Source of the DNA: Rhodococcus sp. 06-235-1A
Lineage (GTDB): Bacteria; Actinomycetota; Actinomycetes; Mycobacteriales; Mycobacteriaceae
Length of the DNA stretch: 64,000 nucleotides
Assembly: GCF_002258785.1 (NCBI RefSeq)
Contig: NZ_NOYI01000024.1
Location: 163,218 to 227,217, forward strand
Direction of reading: 5' to 3'
Part shown: positions 34,708-42,168 of the stretch, piece after piece
How the letters are laid out: each line of letters starts with the position of its first letter
Position numbering within the stretch: the first letter of the stretch is position 1
Made by a program: the position numbers and the translations under genes
The notes under the pieces: model-generated
Told to the model about the DNA's origin: nothing
Databases searched by the model: none
What the model saw: the letters and a program-made list of their open reading frames with translations, nothing else

Positions 34708-35895
34708 ATGACCACTTCTCGGTCCACTTTCCGCGCAACGCGGAAGGCCACCACGGTGCGCGCTGCGATGATCGCGGCAATGGCGTGCTCGCTTGCCCTC
34801 GGTACCGGTGTTGCAGCACAGGCCCAGCCCGCTACCGCTCCAGCTCCGCCCGCCACCGTGCAGGGCGACGACGTCATCCCGCCCGCACCGACCGAGGCGT
34901 CACCGAAGGCCTCCGACCAGGGCATCGTTCCCCCGAGTCTCGATTCCGCCCTTCCTGCGACCAGTACCTACGACCCGAAGACCGAGACGAAGGGTTACGG
35001 GCCGGCATTCACCAACTTCCTCGCCGGATTCCTGTACAGCGTCGTCAATCCCGACGTGGCACCGCAGGGCGCCAACGACTGGAACTGCAAGCCTTCGGCA
35101 GCGCATCCTCGCCCGGTCGTGCTGTTGCACGGCACCTGGGAGAACGCCTTCAACAACTTCGCACGGATGTCGCCTGCGCTGAAGAAGGAGGGCTACTGCA
35201 TCTTCGCCCTGAACTACGGTGACACGGACTCCAGCGCCATCGGTCACATCAAGTCGCTGCGCGGCACGGACTCCGTAGCCTCGAGCGCCAAGGAAATCGC
35301 TACCTACGTCGACGCAGTGCGCGCCGCCACCGGCTCCGCTCAGGTCGACATCGTCGGTCACTCGCAGGGTGGGCTCGTCACCCGTCAGTACCTTCGCTTC
35401 GAGGGCGGTGCCAATCTGGCCGACCCCACGAAGAACAAGGTGAACACCGTCGTCAGCGTCGCCGGCTCGAACCACGGCACCACCCTGGTCGGAATCGGAA
35501 CGCTCGGTCGCACCATCAACAACCTGGGTCTGAACGTGCTCGGCGTCGTCGGTGCCATCGCCGGCCCCGCGGCCTCGGATCAGGTCATCGATTCTCCGCT
35601 GGTGAAGGCCCTGGCAGTGGGCGGTGACACCGACCCCGGTATCAAGTACACCGTGATCGGCACCAAGTACGACGAGGTGGTCACCCCCTACAAGACGACG
35701 TTCCTCACCGCAGGCCCCGGCGCCACGGTCAACAACGTCACCCTGCAGGACGGCTGCGGAATCGACCTGTCCGACCATCTGTCGATCTCGGTCTCGCCGC
35801 GCGCGATCGGTATCGTGAAGAACGCACTGGATCCGAAGGGCTTCCCCACGAAGTCGATCCCGTGTGCATACAACTCGCCCATCACCGGCGGCTGA
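34708..35895 (+). CDS. secreted alpha/beta-hydrolase lipase (EstA/lipase class 2)
   Basis: The 395-residue precursor has a Sec signal peptide (basic N-region, hydrophobic AAMIAAMACSLALGTGV, cleavage likely after AQA near residue 39). A Pro/Ala-rich linker and the hydrolase domain follow. HG at 141-142 forms the oxyanion hole and GHSQGG (Ser219) is the nucleophile; an Asp and the HLSIS histidine near the C-terminus complete the triad. Probably an extracellular or cell-wall triacylglycerol lipase or esterase. Confidence 0.9.
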   Translation: MTTSRSTFRATRKATTVRAAMIAAMACSLALGTGVAAQAQPATAPAPPATVQGDDVIPPAPTEASPKASDQGIVPPSLDSALPATSTYDPKTETKGYGPAFTNFLAGFLYSVVNPDVAPQGANDWNCKPSAAHPRPVVLLHGTWENAFNNFARMSPALKKEGYCIFALNYGDTDSSAIGHIKSLRGTDSVASSAKEIATYVDAVRAATGSAQVDIVGHSQGGLVTRQYLRFEGGANLADPTKNKVNTVVSVAGSNHGTTLVGIGTLGRTINNLGLNVLGVVGAIAGPAASDQVIDSPLVKALAVGGDTDPGIKYTVIGTKYDEVVTPYKTTFLTAGPGATVNNVTLQDGCGIDLSDHLSISVSPRAIGIVKNALDPKGFPTKSIPCAYNSPITGG

Positions 35896-35918
35896 TCACC
35901 GGTTAGAGCACTGTCCCG

Positions 35919-35954
35919 GTGAGGGCGATCGGCCGTACGGCCGATCGCCCTCAC
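35919..35954. terminator. perfect 17-bp palindromic bidirectional terminator
   Basis: GTGAGGGCGATCGGCCG, TA, then the exact complement, between the convergent lipase and LLM oxidoreductase genes. Very stable hairpin. Confidence 0.85.
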
Positions 35955-35997
35955 TGCTGTTCGGACTCACTGTTGTTCGGACTCACTGCTGTGCGGG
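35950..35997. repeat. three tandem 16-bp repeats at the end of the LLM gene
   Basis: CTCACTGCTGTTCGGA, CTCACTGTTGTTCGGA and CTCACTGCTGTGCGGG stand head to tail. The last unit contains the LLM stop codon; the first runs into the terminator arm. Copies differ at one to three bases, so this is a slippage or duplication product. Confidence 0.8.
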
Positions 35998-37005
35998 CTC
36001 CCAGCCGAGGGCCGGACCCAGTTTCTGCGCCATGTCGGTGAGAATCTGCACGTAGTCCTCGTGCTCGAAGCTGAACGGCAATGCGAACGCCACCTCGTCC
36101 ACCTCACGAAACGAGTTGTTGGCGTACAGCTGTTCGGCGATCCGATCCGAGGTACCGACCAGGTCGGGCGCGAACATCATGCGGGCCGGGCCCTGCGGCT
36201 CGTGCGTTCGCGCCGATCGCCCCCGGGCGTACTCCTCGTACTTGGCGATCTGAGCGGCACTGGCGCTGTCGGTCGGAATCACCACCAGTCCCTGCGACAC
36301 CCTCGCATCGCGCCCCGCCGGGTGGAACTCGCGGAACCGTCTGATGTGGGAGAGCTGAATCTCGTCGAACTCGGTCGATTCCTCGGCTCGCACCACACTG
36401 CTCACCAGAAGATTCATCTCGTTCTCACCCGCCCACTGCGCCGAACGAAGGCTTGCGCCGCCGTACCACATCCGACTACGCAGGCCTGGCGAATACGGTT
36501 GCACCCGATGGGAATACGACTCGATCCCCTCGGTTCCGGACCAGGTCGACGCCGGCTCACCCGAAACGAAACCGAGCAACCTCGATACCCGTCCGTACCC
36601 GAAATCCTCCTCGTTCGCGGTGTCGGGATACAGCGAATGCCGAACGCGATCGAACTGCATCGGAGGCCCCACACTGACGCCGGGATTGATCCGTCCACCC
36701 GAGAGCACATCGACCGTCGCCAGATCCTCTGCCAAGCGCAGTGGATTCTCCCAACCCAACGGAGTCACCGCGGTGCCGAGTGCTATCCGGTCGGTACGCT
36801 GTGACGCCGCAGCCATCACCGCGATGGGTGACGAGATTCCGAACTGCAAGTGCCGGTGTCGAAGCCATGCACTGTCGAAGCCCAGCCGCTCGCCGAGCTC
36901 GATGATGTTCAGCGTCGATTCGTGCCCCTGTGCGGGATCGGCCTCGTCGAACAACCCGATCGTGAGGAACCCGAGCGAACGTAGCGGTCGAGAAGGCTGG
37001 GGCAC
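35983..37005 (-). CDS. LLM class flavin-dependent oxidoreductase
   Basis: The 340-residue bacterial-luciferase-like barrel (LGFLTIGLFDEADPAQGHES, LGERLGFDSAWLRHRHLQFG, RIALGTAVTPLGWENPLRLAED) should use reduced FMN or F420 from a separate reductase to oxygenate an unknown substrate. Its 3' end lies in the tandem repeat. It converges with the lipase and ends the left side of the glycosyltransferase island. Confidence 0.85.
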   Translation of the reverse strand: MPQPSRPLRSLGFLTIGLFDEADPAQGHESTLNIIELGERLGFDSAWLRHRHLQFGISSPIAVMAAASQRTDRIALGTAVTPLGWENPLRLAEDLATVDVLSGGRINPGVSVGPPMQFDRVRHSLYPDTANEEDFGYGRVSRLLGFVSGEPASTWSGTEGIESYSHRVQPYSPGLRSRMWYGGASLRSAQWAGENEMNLLVSSVVRAEESTEFDEIQLSHIRRFREFHPAGRDARVSQGLVVIPTDSASAAQIAKYEEYARGRSARTHEPQGPARMMFAPDLVGTSDRIAEQLYANNSFREVDEVAFALPFSFEHEDYVQILTDMAQKLGPALGWEPAQQ

Positions 37006-37038
37006 TGACTCACTCCTCGGTCCGAAGGTTCCATCAGC

Positions 37039-37869
37039 TTAGGCGACGCGACCGGACGTGCGCCGGATCCCGGAGTCACCGAACTCTACGAGACCGCGCG
37101 CCGCGAAGGCGTCGAGCCAACCGATCATCGGCCACCGACCCCACCGATCGAAGAACGTGCGCGCGTTGGCAACGATGTCGTCGAGATGCTCGACCGGAGG
37201 ATCGGACACCGGATGCCACTGGTGATACGCGTGCGCCCCGCCCACCCACCGCAACCCCATGCCCGACGCCTCCGCGGTGGCTGCGAAATCTGTGTCCTCG
37301 CCGCCGTAGCCGGTGTAGTCCTCGCAGAAGCCATCCAGTTCGGTCCAGGTCGCGGGGTCGACCGCGAAGGACAGCGACCAGAACAGATCGAAGTTGTCAC
37401 CGTGCTCGACGGTTCCGGCCGGCGGATTCGGGCGCGCCGGATGCGGCGCAGTCAGTGCCGCCAGAGCCGGACTCTCGGCACCCGAATCACGTTCTTTCAT
37501 GTAGGTGACCGGACCGCACAGCAGTGATCGCTCATTACCCGGAGCGGCTGCCGCACAACGGTATCGCTCCAGCATCTCCGGACCGGGGATACAGTCGACG
37601 TCGAGGAACACCAGCAGTTCCGCGCCGCGGTCGACGGCAGTGGCCGCACCGACGTTGCGGGCGAGGGCCAGCGGTAGTGCGCCGTCCACGGGAATCTCGA
37701 TACACGTTGCCGCCGAACCCGATCGGGCGAGTACTCCGGCAATCGAGTCGTCGCCCATGGAGACGACGATGTGCTCGACGGGTTGGGTAGTGGACGAACG
37801 CAGACCGCGCACCTGAGCGCTCAGGTGTTCATGCCGACCGGAGACCACCGTCACGACAGAGACCTTCAT
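37039..37869 (-). CDS. glycosyltransferase family 2 (GT-A) with galactosyltransferase-type C-terminus
   Basis: The 276-residue enzyme has a GT-A fold: VSVVTVVSGRHEHL at the N-terminus, the metal-binding DxD in VFLDVDCIP, and a C-terminal GYGGEDTDFAATAEASG motif (acceptor/catalytic Glu-Asp) as in Glyco_transf_7C. ATG at 37869 overlaps the previous gene stop (ATGA). Donor and acceptor are unknown. Last gene of the four-gene minus-strand glycosyltransferase operon. Confidence 0.87.
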   Translation of the reverse strand: MKVSVVTVVSGRHEHLSAQVRGLRSSTTQPVEHIVVSMGDDSIAGVLARSGSAATCIEIPVDGALPLALARNVGAATAVDRGAELLVFLDVDCIPGPEMLERYRCAAAAPGNERSLLCGPVTYMKERDSGAESPALAALTAPHPARPNPPAGTVEHGDNFDLFWSLSFAVDPATWTELDGFCEDYTGYGGEDTDFAATAEASGMGLRWVGGAHAYHQWHPVSDPPVEHLDDIVANARTFFDRWGRWPMIGWLDAFAARGLVEFGDSGIRRTSGRVA

Positions 37870-38870
37870 CGTCGACCCCCTCGAGCTCCGCATTGCTCGA
37901 TCGCCCGGGCGGCTCGGGCAGGTGCCCCGTCGGTGCGCAGGGCGGACCACCGATCACCGCCGAGAGCCAGCGCGCGGTCTGCCGCGCCGTGCCACCGGGC
38001 GACGGACGGCCACGCGTCCAGCACGTCGGCGATCGCCCCGTCCGCCAGTGCGCGTCCGGTGGCCGACTGCTCGTCGAAGGGCCGAGTCTGCGGTACGACG
38101 ACGGCGGGCGCGCCCGACGCAGCGACGTCGGCGACGGCGTTCTGCCCGGCATGTGTGACGACAAGAGCGGCCGAACACAACACCGGCCACACATCGTCGA
38201 TCCAGTCCCCGCCGGCGACGCCGAGGGCGCGAAACTCGAAGCGCGAGTCCACCGCCGACCACGAGTCCACGAGATCGCGGGTGAGCGACGTACCGCCTGC
38301 AGCACCCAACACCACGACCGTCGGATCGATGGACTCCGCGATCCGCGCCCGTCCGGCGAATCGGCTGATCGAGCCCGCGTAGGTCGTCTTCTCGGCGTAG
38401 GGATGCAGCCAGGCCGGATCGTAGACACCCTGCGACCACGGCGCGACGATATGTGTCGCGGCCCGGTAGGCGAGGCTGTGGATCGGATCGGTGCGCTCCC
38501 CCGGTATTGCCATGACGATCACGCGAACACCCATGAGGCGCAGGAACATCGCTACTTCCACCGATACGTCGACCACTACCGCCGACGGCTTCTCCCGGGC
38601 CACCCACTGCGCGATGATCGCCATCCGCTCGGTCAGGCCGTCCACGTCGTGCGGTGCCCAGTGCAGCACACCTCCGGCCGAACTGTCCTGTGCTACAGCG
38701 TCCGCGGAGTCATCTACGTCGAGCGGTAGGGAGATCCATTCGGCCGCCGCATGCCCCGACGGTCGAGTTCGCGACGACAGAACGGTCATCGGTTCCGACA
38801 TCGAGCGCGCGATGGCGTCGGCGCGGGTGATGTGACCGACGCCGTGATGGTGTGCGTAGTAGCCGATCAT
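37866..38870 (-). CDS. GT-B glycosyltransferase, MurG/UGT-like
   Basis: The 334-residue protein starts MIGYYAHHHGVGHITRADAI, the GHxxR type N-terminal site of MurG-like enzymes. It contains VVLGAAGGTS and the donor-binding THAGQNAVADVAASGAPAVV near the C-terminus. It likely moves a sugar from a nucleotide donor at the cytoplasmic face. It overlaps both neighbours by ATGA. Confidence 0.85.
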   Translation of the reverse strand: MIGYYAHHHGVGHITRADAIARSMSEPMTVLSSRTRPSGHAAAEWISLPLDVDDSADAVAQDSSAGGVLHWAPHDVDGLTERMAIIAQWVAREKPSAVVVDVSVEVAMFLRLMGVRVIVMAIPGERTDPIHSLAYRAATHIVAPWSQGVYDPAWLHPYAEKTTYAGSISRFAGRARIAESIDPTVVVLGAAGGTSLTRDLVDSWSAVDSRFEFRALGVAGGDWIDDVWPVLCSAALVVTHAGQNAVADVAASGAPAVVVPQTRPFDEQSATGRALADGAIADVLDAWPSVARWHGAADRALALGGDRWSALRTDGAPARAARAIEQCGARGGRR

Positions 38871-39976
38871 GCGATCGCGAGCCGCTCGTCCACCGGGTCT
38901 GCGACCGCGTCGAGCGTCGAACGGTAGAGCGCCTCGTACTCGTCGACCATGCGGTCCATCGAGCACACCGCTTCGGCACGCGCCCTGACGTCGCTTCGCT
39001 TCAGGGCAGCCGCTCGAGGGATCGCCGCAGCGAGGCCCTGCACATCGTCGGCCGCTACGAGAACTCCCGACGACGCGTCGATGATCTCCGGAATGCCGCC
39101 CCTGGCGAACGCGGCTACGGGAGTTCCGCATGCCAATGCCTCGGCGACCACCAGGCCGTACGGCTCGGACCACACCGGCGAGACCAGCGCGACCTCGGCC
39201 CCGGCCACCAGTGCCGCCAACGCAGGCTGGTCGAGGTGACCGACGTAGCGGATGTCCTCGTCGAGCAGCGGTTCGACGACGTCGCGGAAGTAGTCGAGGT
39301 TGCTCAGTGGACCCGCGATGCGTAGTGCGCGTCCTGCTTGCTTCGCGGCGGCGATGGCCAGGTGCAGCCCCTTCTCCGGAACGACCCGGCCGGACCACAC
39401 CACGTAGTCACCACCGCTACCGAAAGGCCACTCCTGCAACGAGATTCCGTTGCGAATGACGACGGTGCCGGTAGTGACATCGGCCCACTGCGAGGCTGCG
39501 AACTCACTGACCGCAGCGAAGGTGTTGGCTCCGGCAGGGGCCAGCGCGACGGCCGACTCCAACCATGCGAACGGCGGTGTGTGCAGGGTCGTCACCATCG
39601 GCACCGACAACGTCGAGGACATGGCCAGCGGCAGGTAATGCAGGCTGTGGTTGTGCACGATGTCGAAAGACTCGGACAACGTCCCGGCCAGTTCCATCAT
39701 GACCGCGAGATAGGCGTGGTGTTCGCGAATGGCGGTCGGAGTGATCGAGACGTCGGCAATGGAGATCGGCGTCAGATCCAATGTTCGGACCGGCAGCAGC
39801 GTCGCGTCCAGATCGACGCTGGAGCCGTCCGCTGCGAACAAACTCACCCGGTGCCCGCGCTCGGTGAGCGCACGCACCAGGTTGTAGACATGTGCCTCCA
39901 GACCGCCCGCGAAAGGCTGGGCCACCGGAAAACTCGATGACGCCAGCACCGCGATGCGAAGTGGGTTCTCGTTCAA
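38867..39976 (-). CDS. glycosyltransferase family 4 (GT-B)
   Basis: The 369-residue enzyme has PFAGGLEAHVYNLVRALTER (acceptor side) and SGRVVPEKGLHLAIAAAKQA, and the retaining-GT motif VSPVWSEPYGLVVAEALACG with the E-x7-E glutamates. The start is TTG at 39976: AAAGGAG lies 5 bases upstream and the TTG overlaps the previous stop (TTGA); no ATG or GTG fits as well. Confidence 0.88.
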   Translation of the reverse strand: MNENPLRIAVLASSSFPVAQPFAGGLEAHVYNLVRALTERGHRVSLFAADGSSVDLDATLLPVRTLDLTPISIADVSITPTAIREHHAYLAVMMELAGTLSESFDIVHNHSLHYLPLAMSSTLSVPMVTTLHTPPFAWLESAVALAPAGANTFAAVSEFAASQWADVTTGTVVIRNGISLQEWPFGSGGDYVVWSGRVVPEKGLHLAIAAAKQAGRALRIAGPLSNLDYFRDVVEPLLDEDIRYVGHLDQPALAALVAGAEVALVSPVWSEPYGLVVAEALACGTPVAAFARGGIPEIIDASSGVLVAADDVQGLAAAIPRAAALKRSDVRARAEAVCSMDRMVDEYEALYRSTLDAVADPVDERLAIA

Positions 39977-41052
39977 CGCATCTCCTTTGTCACTGCTGAA
40001 TAGATTGCTGCATGGGTTTCTGCGATCGTTCGTCTCTGCTTCGCTCGGACGTTCGGATCGAGCGCGGGCGTTCGATCGTCGTGCGCTGCCTGCACGGCCG
40101 CAACGAGTCCGGCGGCGTCGAAAGAGTCGATTCCCATGGGGAAGCTGTGCACCGGGGCTTGGTCTGCATAGAAGCCGCAGTCCGACACGACGACCGACGT
40201 TCCGAGATCTCGGCATGCCTCCAGCCATCCCGAGTGGGTGCCGAATCGGTACGGCAGTACCGAGACGTCGATCGCGCTGAGATAGTCCCAGAGCGCGTCG
40301 TCGCCGTACCGCCGATGCACCCGGACGTCGACGTCGGGAAAAGTGTTGTAATCCAACAATTTCGCGCCGACCGTGGAGTTGTACCAGTGACTCGTGCACT
40401 CGAACACGTCCTGATCGATGTCCAACCGAACCGACGCGTCGGGTAGCGATCTCGCAGCCTCGACCACCGCATCCATCACTGTCAACGGATCGAGGTTGGC
40501 ACGCAGATTCTTTGCGTGTACGCCGATGACGAACGAGTCCGACGGCGGGCGCGGGTGGTCCATTCGCTCGAGCGGAACGACGTGTGGATGCTCCACCACG
40601 GCCGCTCGCACCCCCCATCGATCGTGAATCCAGGCGGCAGCCCCCTCGGTCAACGTGATCACGGCATCGGCTCCGCGAACCAGCACGTCCAGTTGCCTCA
40701 GGTGATCGCTGTTGTCCTCGACATGGGGATTGTGAAGGTCGTGCACCGTCAGAACCAGAGCCTGCCGGTGCTTGCGCAGATGGTCGACGGTGCGCGCGAG
40801 TTGGTCGGGATCGAACGACTCGAACCCGAAATGCACGTGCAGAACGTCGAACTGGACGTCGGTCTGCTCGGCGAGCCACTCGGCGTCGAGCAGTCGCGGC
40901 GGCCACCACTGTCCTGGTATGTCCACGCGCACGGGTACCGGGTCGGGCAGGAACGAATACGTCTCGTGGGTGGACGACGCGCTCTCGTCGAACGCAGGCT
41001 GGATGTGCTGCACGTAGGCATGCGAAAACGGAACAGATGCGACGCGAATCAT
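39973..41052 (-). CDS. glycosyltransferase (GT4-like)
   Basis: The 359-residue protein begins MIRVASVPFSHAYVQHIQP and has a GT-B outline (FDVLHVHFGFESFDPDQL, VHDLHNPHVEDNSDHL, LTEGAAAWIHDRWGV). The C-terminal donor motif is weak: SVLPYRFGTHSGWLEACRDLG in place of a typical EPxGLxxxE, so donor binding may differ. ATG at 41052 has AAGGAAAC upstream. First gene of the minus-strand operon, divergent from the WcbI gene. Confidence 0.8.
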   Translation of the reverse strand: MIRVASVPFSHAYVQHIQPAFDESASSTHETYSFLPDPVPVRVDIPGQWWPPRLLDAEWLAEQTDVQFDVLHVHFGFESFDPDQLARTVDHLRKHRQALVLTVHDLHNPHVEDNSDHLRQLDVLVRGADAVITLTEGAAAWIHDRWGVRAAVVEHPHVVPLERMDHPRPPSDSFVIGVHAKNLRANLDPLTVMDAVVEAARSLPDASVRLDIDQDVFECTSHWYNSTVGAKLLDYNTFPDVDVRVHRRYGDDALWDYLSAIDVSVLPYRFGTHSGWLEACRDLGTSVVVSDCGFYADQAPVHSFPMGIDSFDAAGLVAAVQAAHDDRTPALDPNVRAKQRRTIAETHAAIYSAVTKEMR

Positions 41053-41181
41053 TGTTTCCTTCGGGTACGGGCAGGTGAATCGTGCCTGGTCCCGACACGC
41101 GATACGTGTCCAGTACCCACTTTCGCCCGGGTTCAATCGGGGTTGGCGCAGCGGCTCCACCGGGTCTACGTTGACGAGAGA

Positions 41182-42168
41182 ATGGACCATCACGAACGAG
41201 CAGATCACGTCGGGGCAAGCATGGACGGTCGCACCCGCCACTACGGCGATTTCTACGGAGTAGCCGAACGACTACCGGACGGCCGCGCCCCCGAACACGA
41301 CGGGCGGCCGCTTCTTCTCGTCTGGGGAAACTGCCAGGCCGAGGCACTGCGCATCCTGCTCTCTTCGGATCCGGCCGCACCGATGCGGACAGTGCGAGTG
41401 CCGCCTGTCCACGAGCTCGAATCCTCGGACCTCCCGCACGTCGACCGGCTCCTGCGCCGAACATCGGTACTACTCACTCAACCCGTTCGCGCCGGCTATC
41501 GTTCGCTGCCGCTCGGAGTTCAGGATCTCGTCGACACCCTCTCCCCCGGCACCACGGTGATGCGATGGCCGGTGCTCAGATATGCGGGGCTGCACCCCTT
41601 TCAGGTCATCGTTCGGCATCCGAGCGATCCGTCGGCCGTCCCGGACATGGTGCCCTATCACGACTTACGCACGATTCTCGCTGCAGATCGCGGCCTGGGC
41701 GGGGACGACGACTGGGACCGACAGGTCTCGAACGACGGTCTGCGACATGCCGCCGAGGCAAGCCTCGACGAGTTGCGTCGACGCGAGAGCAGAGATACCG
41801 ACATCGCAGCGTCCGACCTGTTCGCCGATGCCGGGCGCGCTGCCACCCACACGATCAATCATGCGACCAACGTGGTGCTCACCGCTCTGGCCCAACGGAT
41901 TCTCGACCGATTGAACACCGGTTGCACCGTGCAGGATCCGGGCCGCGAGTTGCTCGGCGGCGTTCGGGCACCCGTCGAGCAACGAGTGCTCGACGCTCTC
42001 GGCCTCGACGGCGATCCGCAGCCGGACTGGTCGGTCGACGGCACCTCGTACTCACAGGACTCGGTCCATCGCGCTCACCTCCGTTGGTACGCATCCCATC
42101 CCGAGTTCATTGCTGCCGCGCTCGTCCGTCACTCGGAACTGATTCGCACACTGGAGCTGGCACCGTGA
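41182..42168 (+). CDS. WcbI family polysaccharide biosynthesis putative acetyltransferase
   Basis: The 328-residue protein contains LLLVWGNCQAEALRILLSSD, the signature opening of WcbI proteins. Known members belong to capsule loci and have a GDSL-like fold suggested to acetylate sugars. An ATG at 41221 is an alternative start. Its stop overlaps the next start (GTGA), tying it to the dual glycosyltransferase. Confidence 0.8.
   Translation: MDHHERADHVGASMDGRTRHYGDFYGVAERLPDGRAPEHDGRPLLLVWGNCQAEALRILLSSDPAAPMRTVRVPPVHELESSDLPHVDRLLRRTSVLLTQPVRAGYRSLPLGVQDLVDTLSPGTTVMRWPVLRYAGLHPFQVIVRHPSDPSAVPDMVPYHDLRTILAADRGLGGDDDWDRQVSNDGLRHAAEASLDELRRRESRDTDIAASDLFADAGRAATHTINHATNVVLTALAQRILDRLNTGCTVQDPGRELLGGVRAPVEQRVLDALGLDGDPQPDWSVDGTSYSQDSVHRAHLRWYASHPEFIAAALVRHSELIRTLELAP

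Noticed and set aside
38867..41464. An 865-residue open frame on the minus strand
   Set aside because: Upstream of the TTG at 39976 the translation is Arg/Gly-rich and overlaps the next glycosyltransferase in another frame; the TTG has AAAGGAG and overlaps the previous stop.
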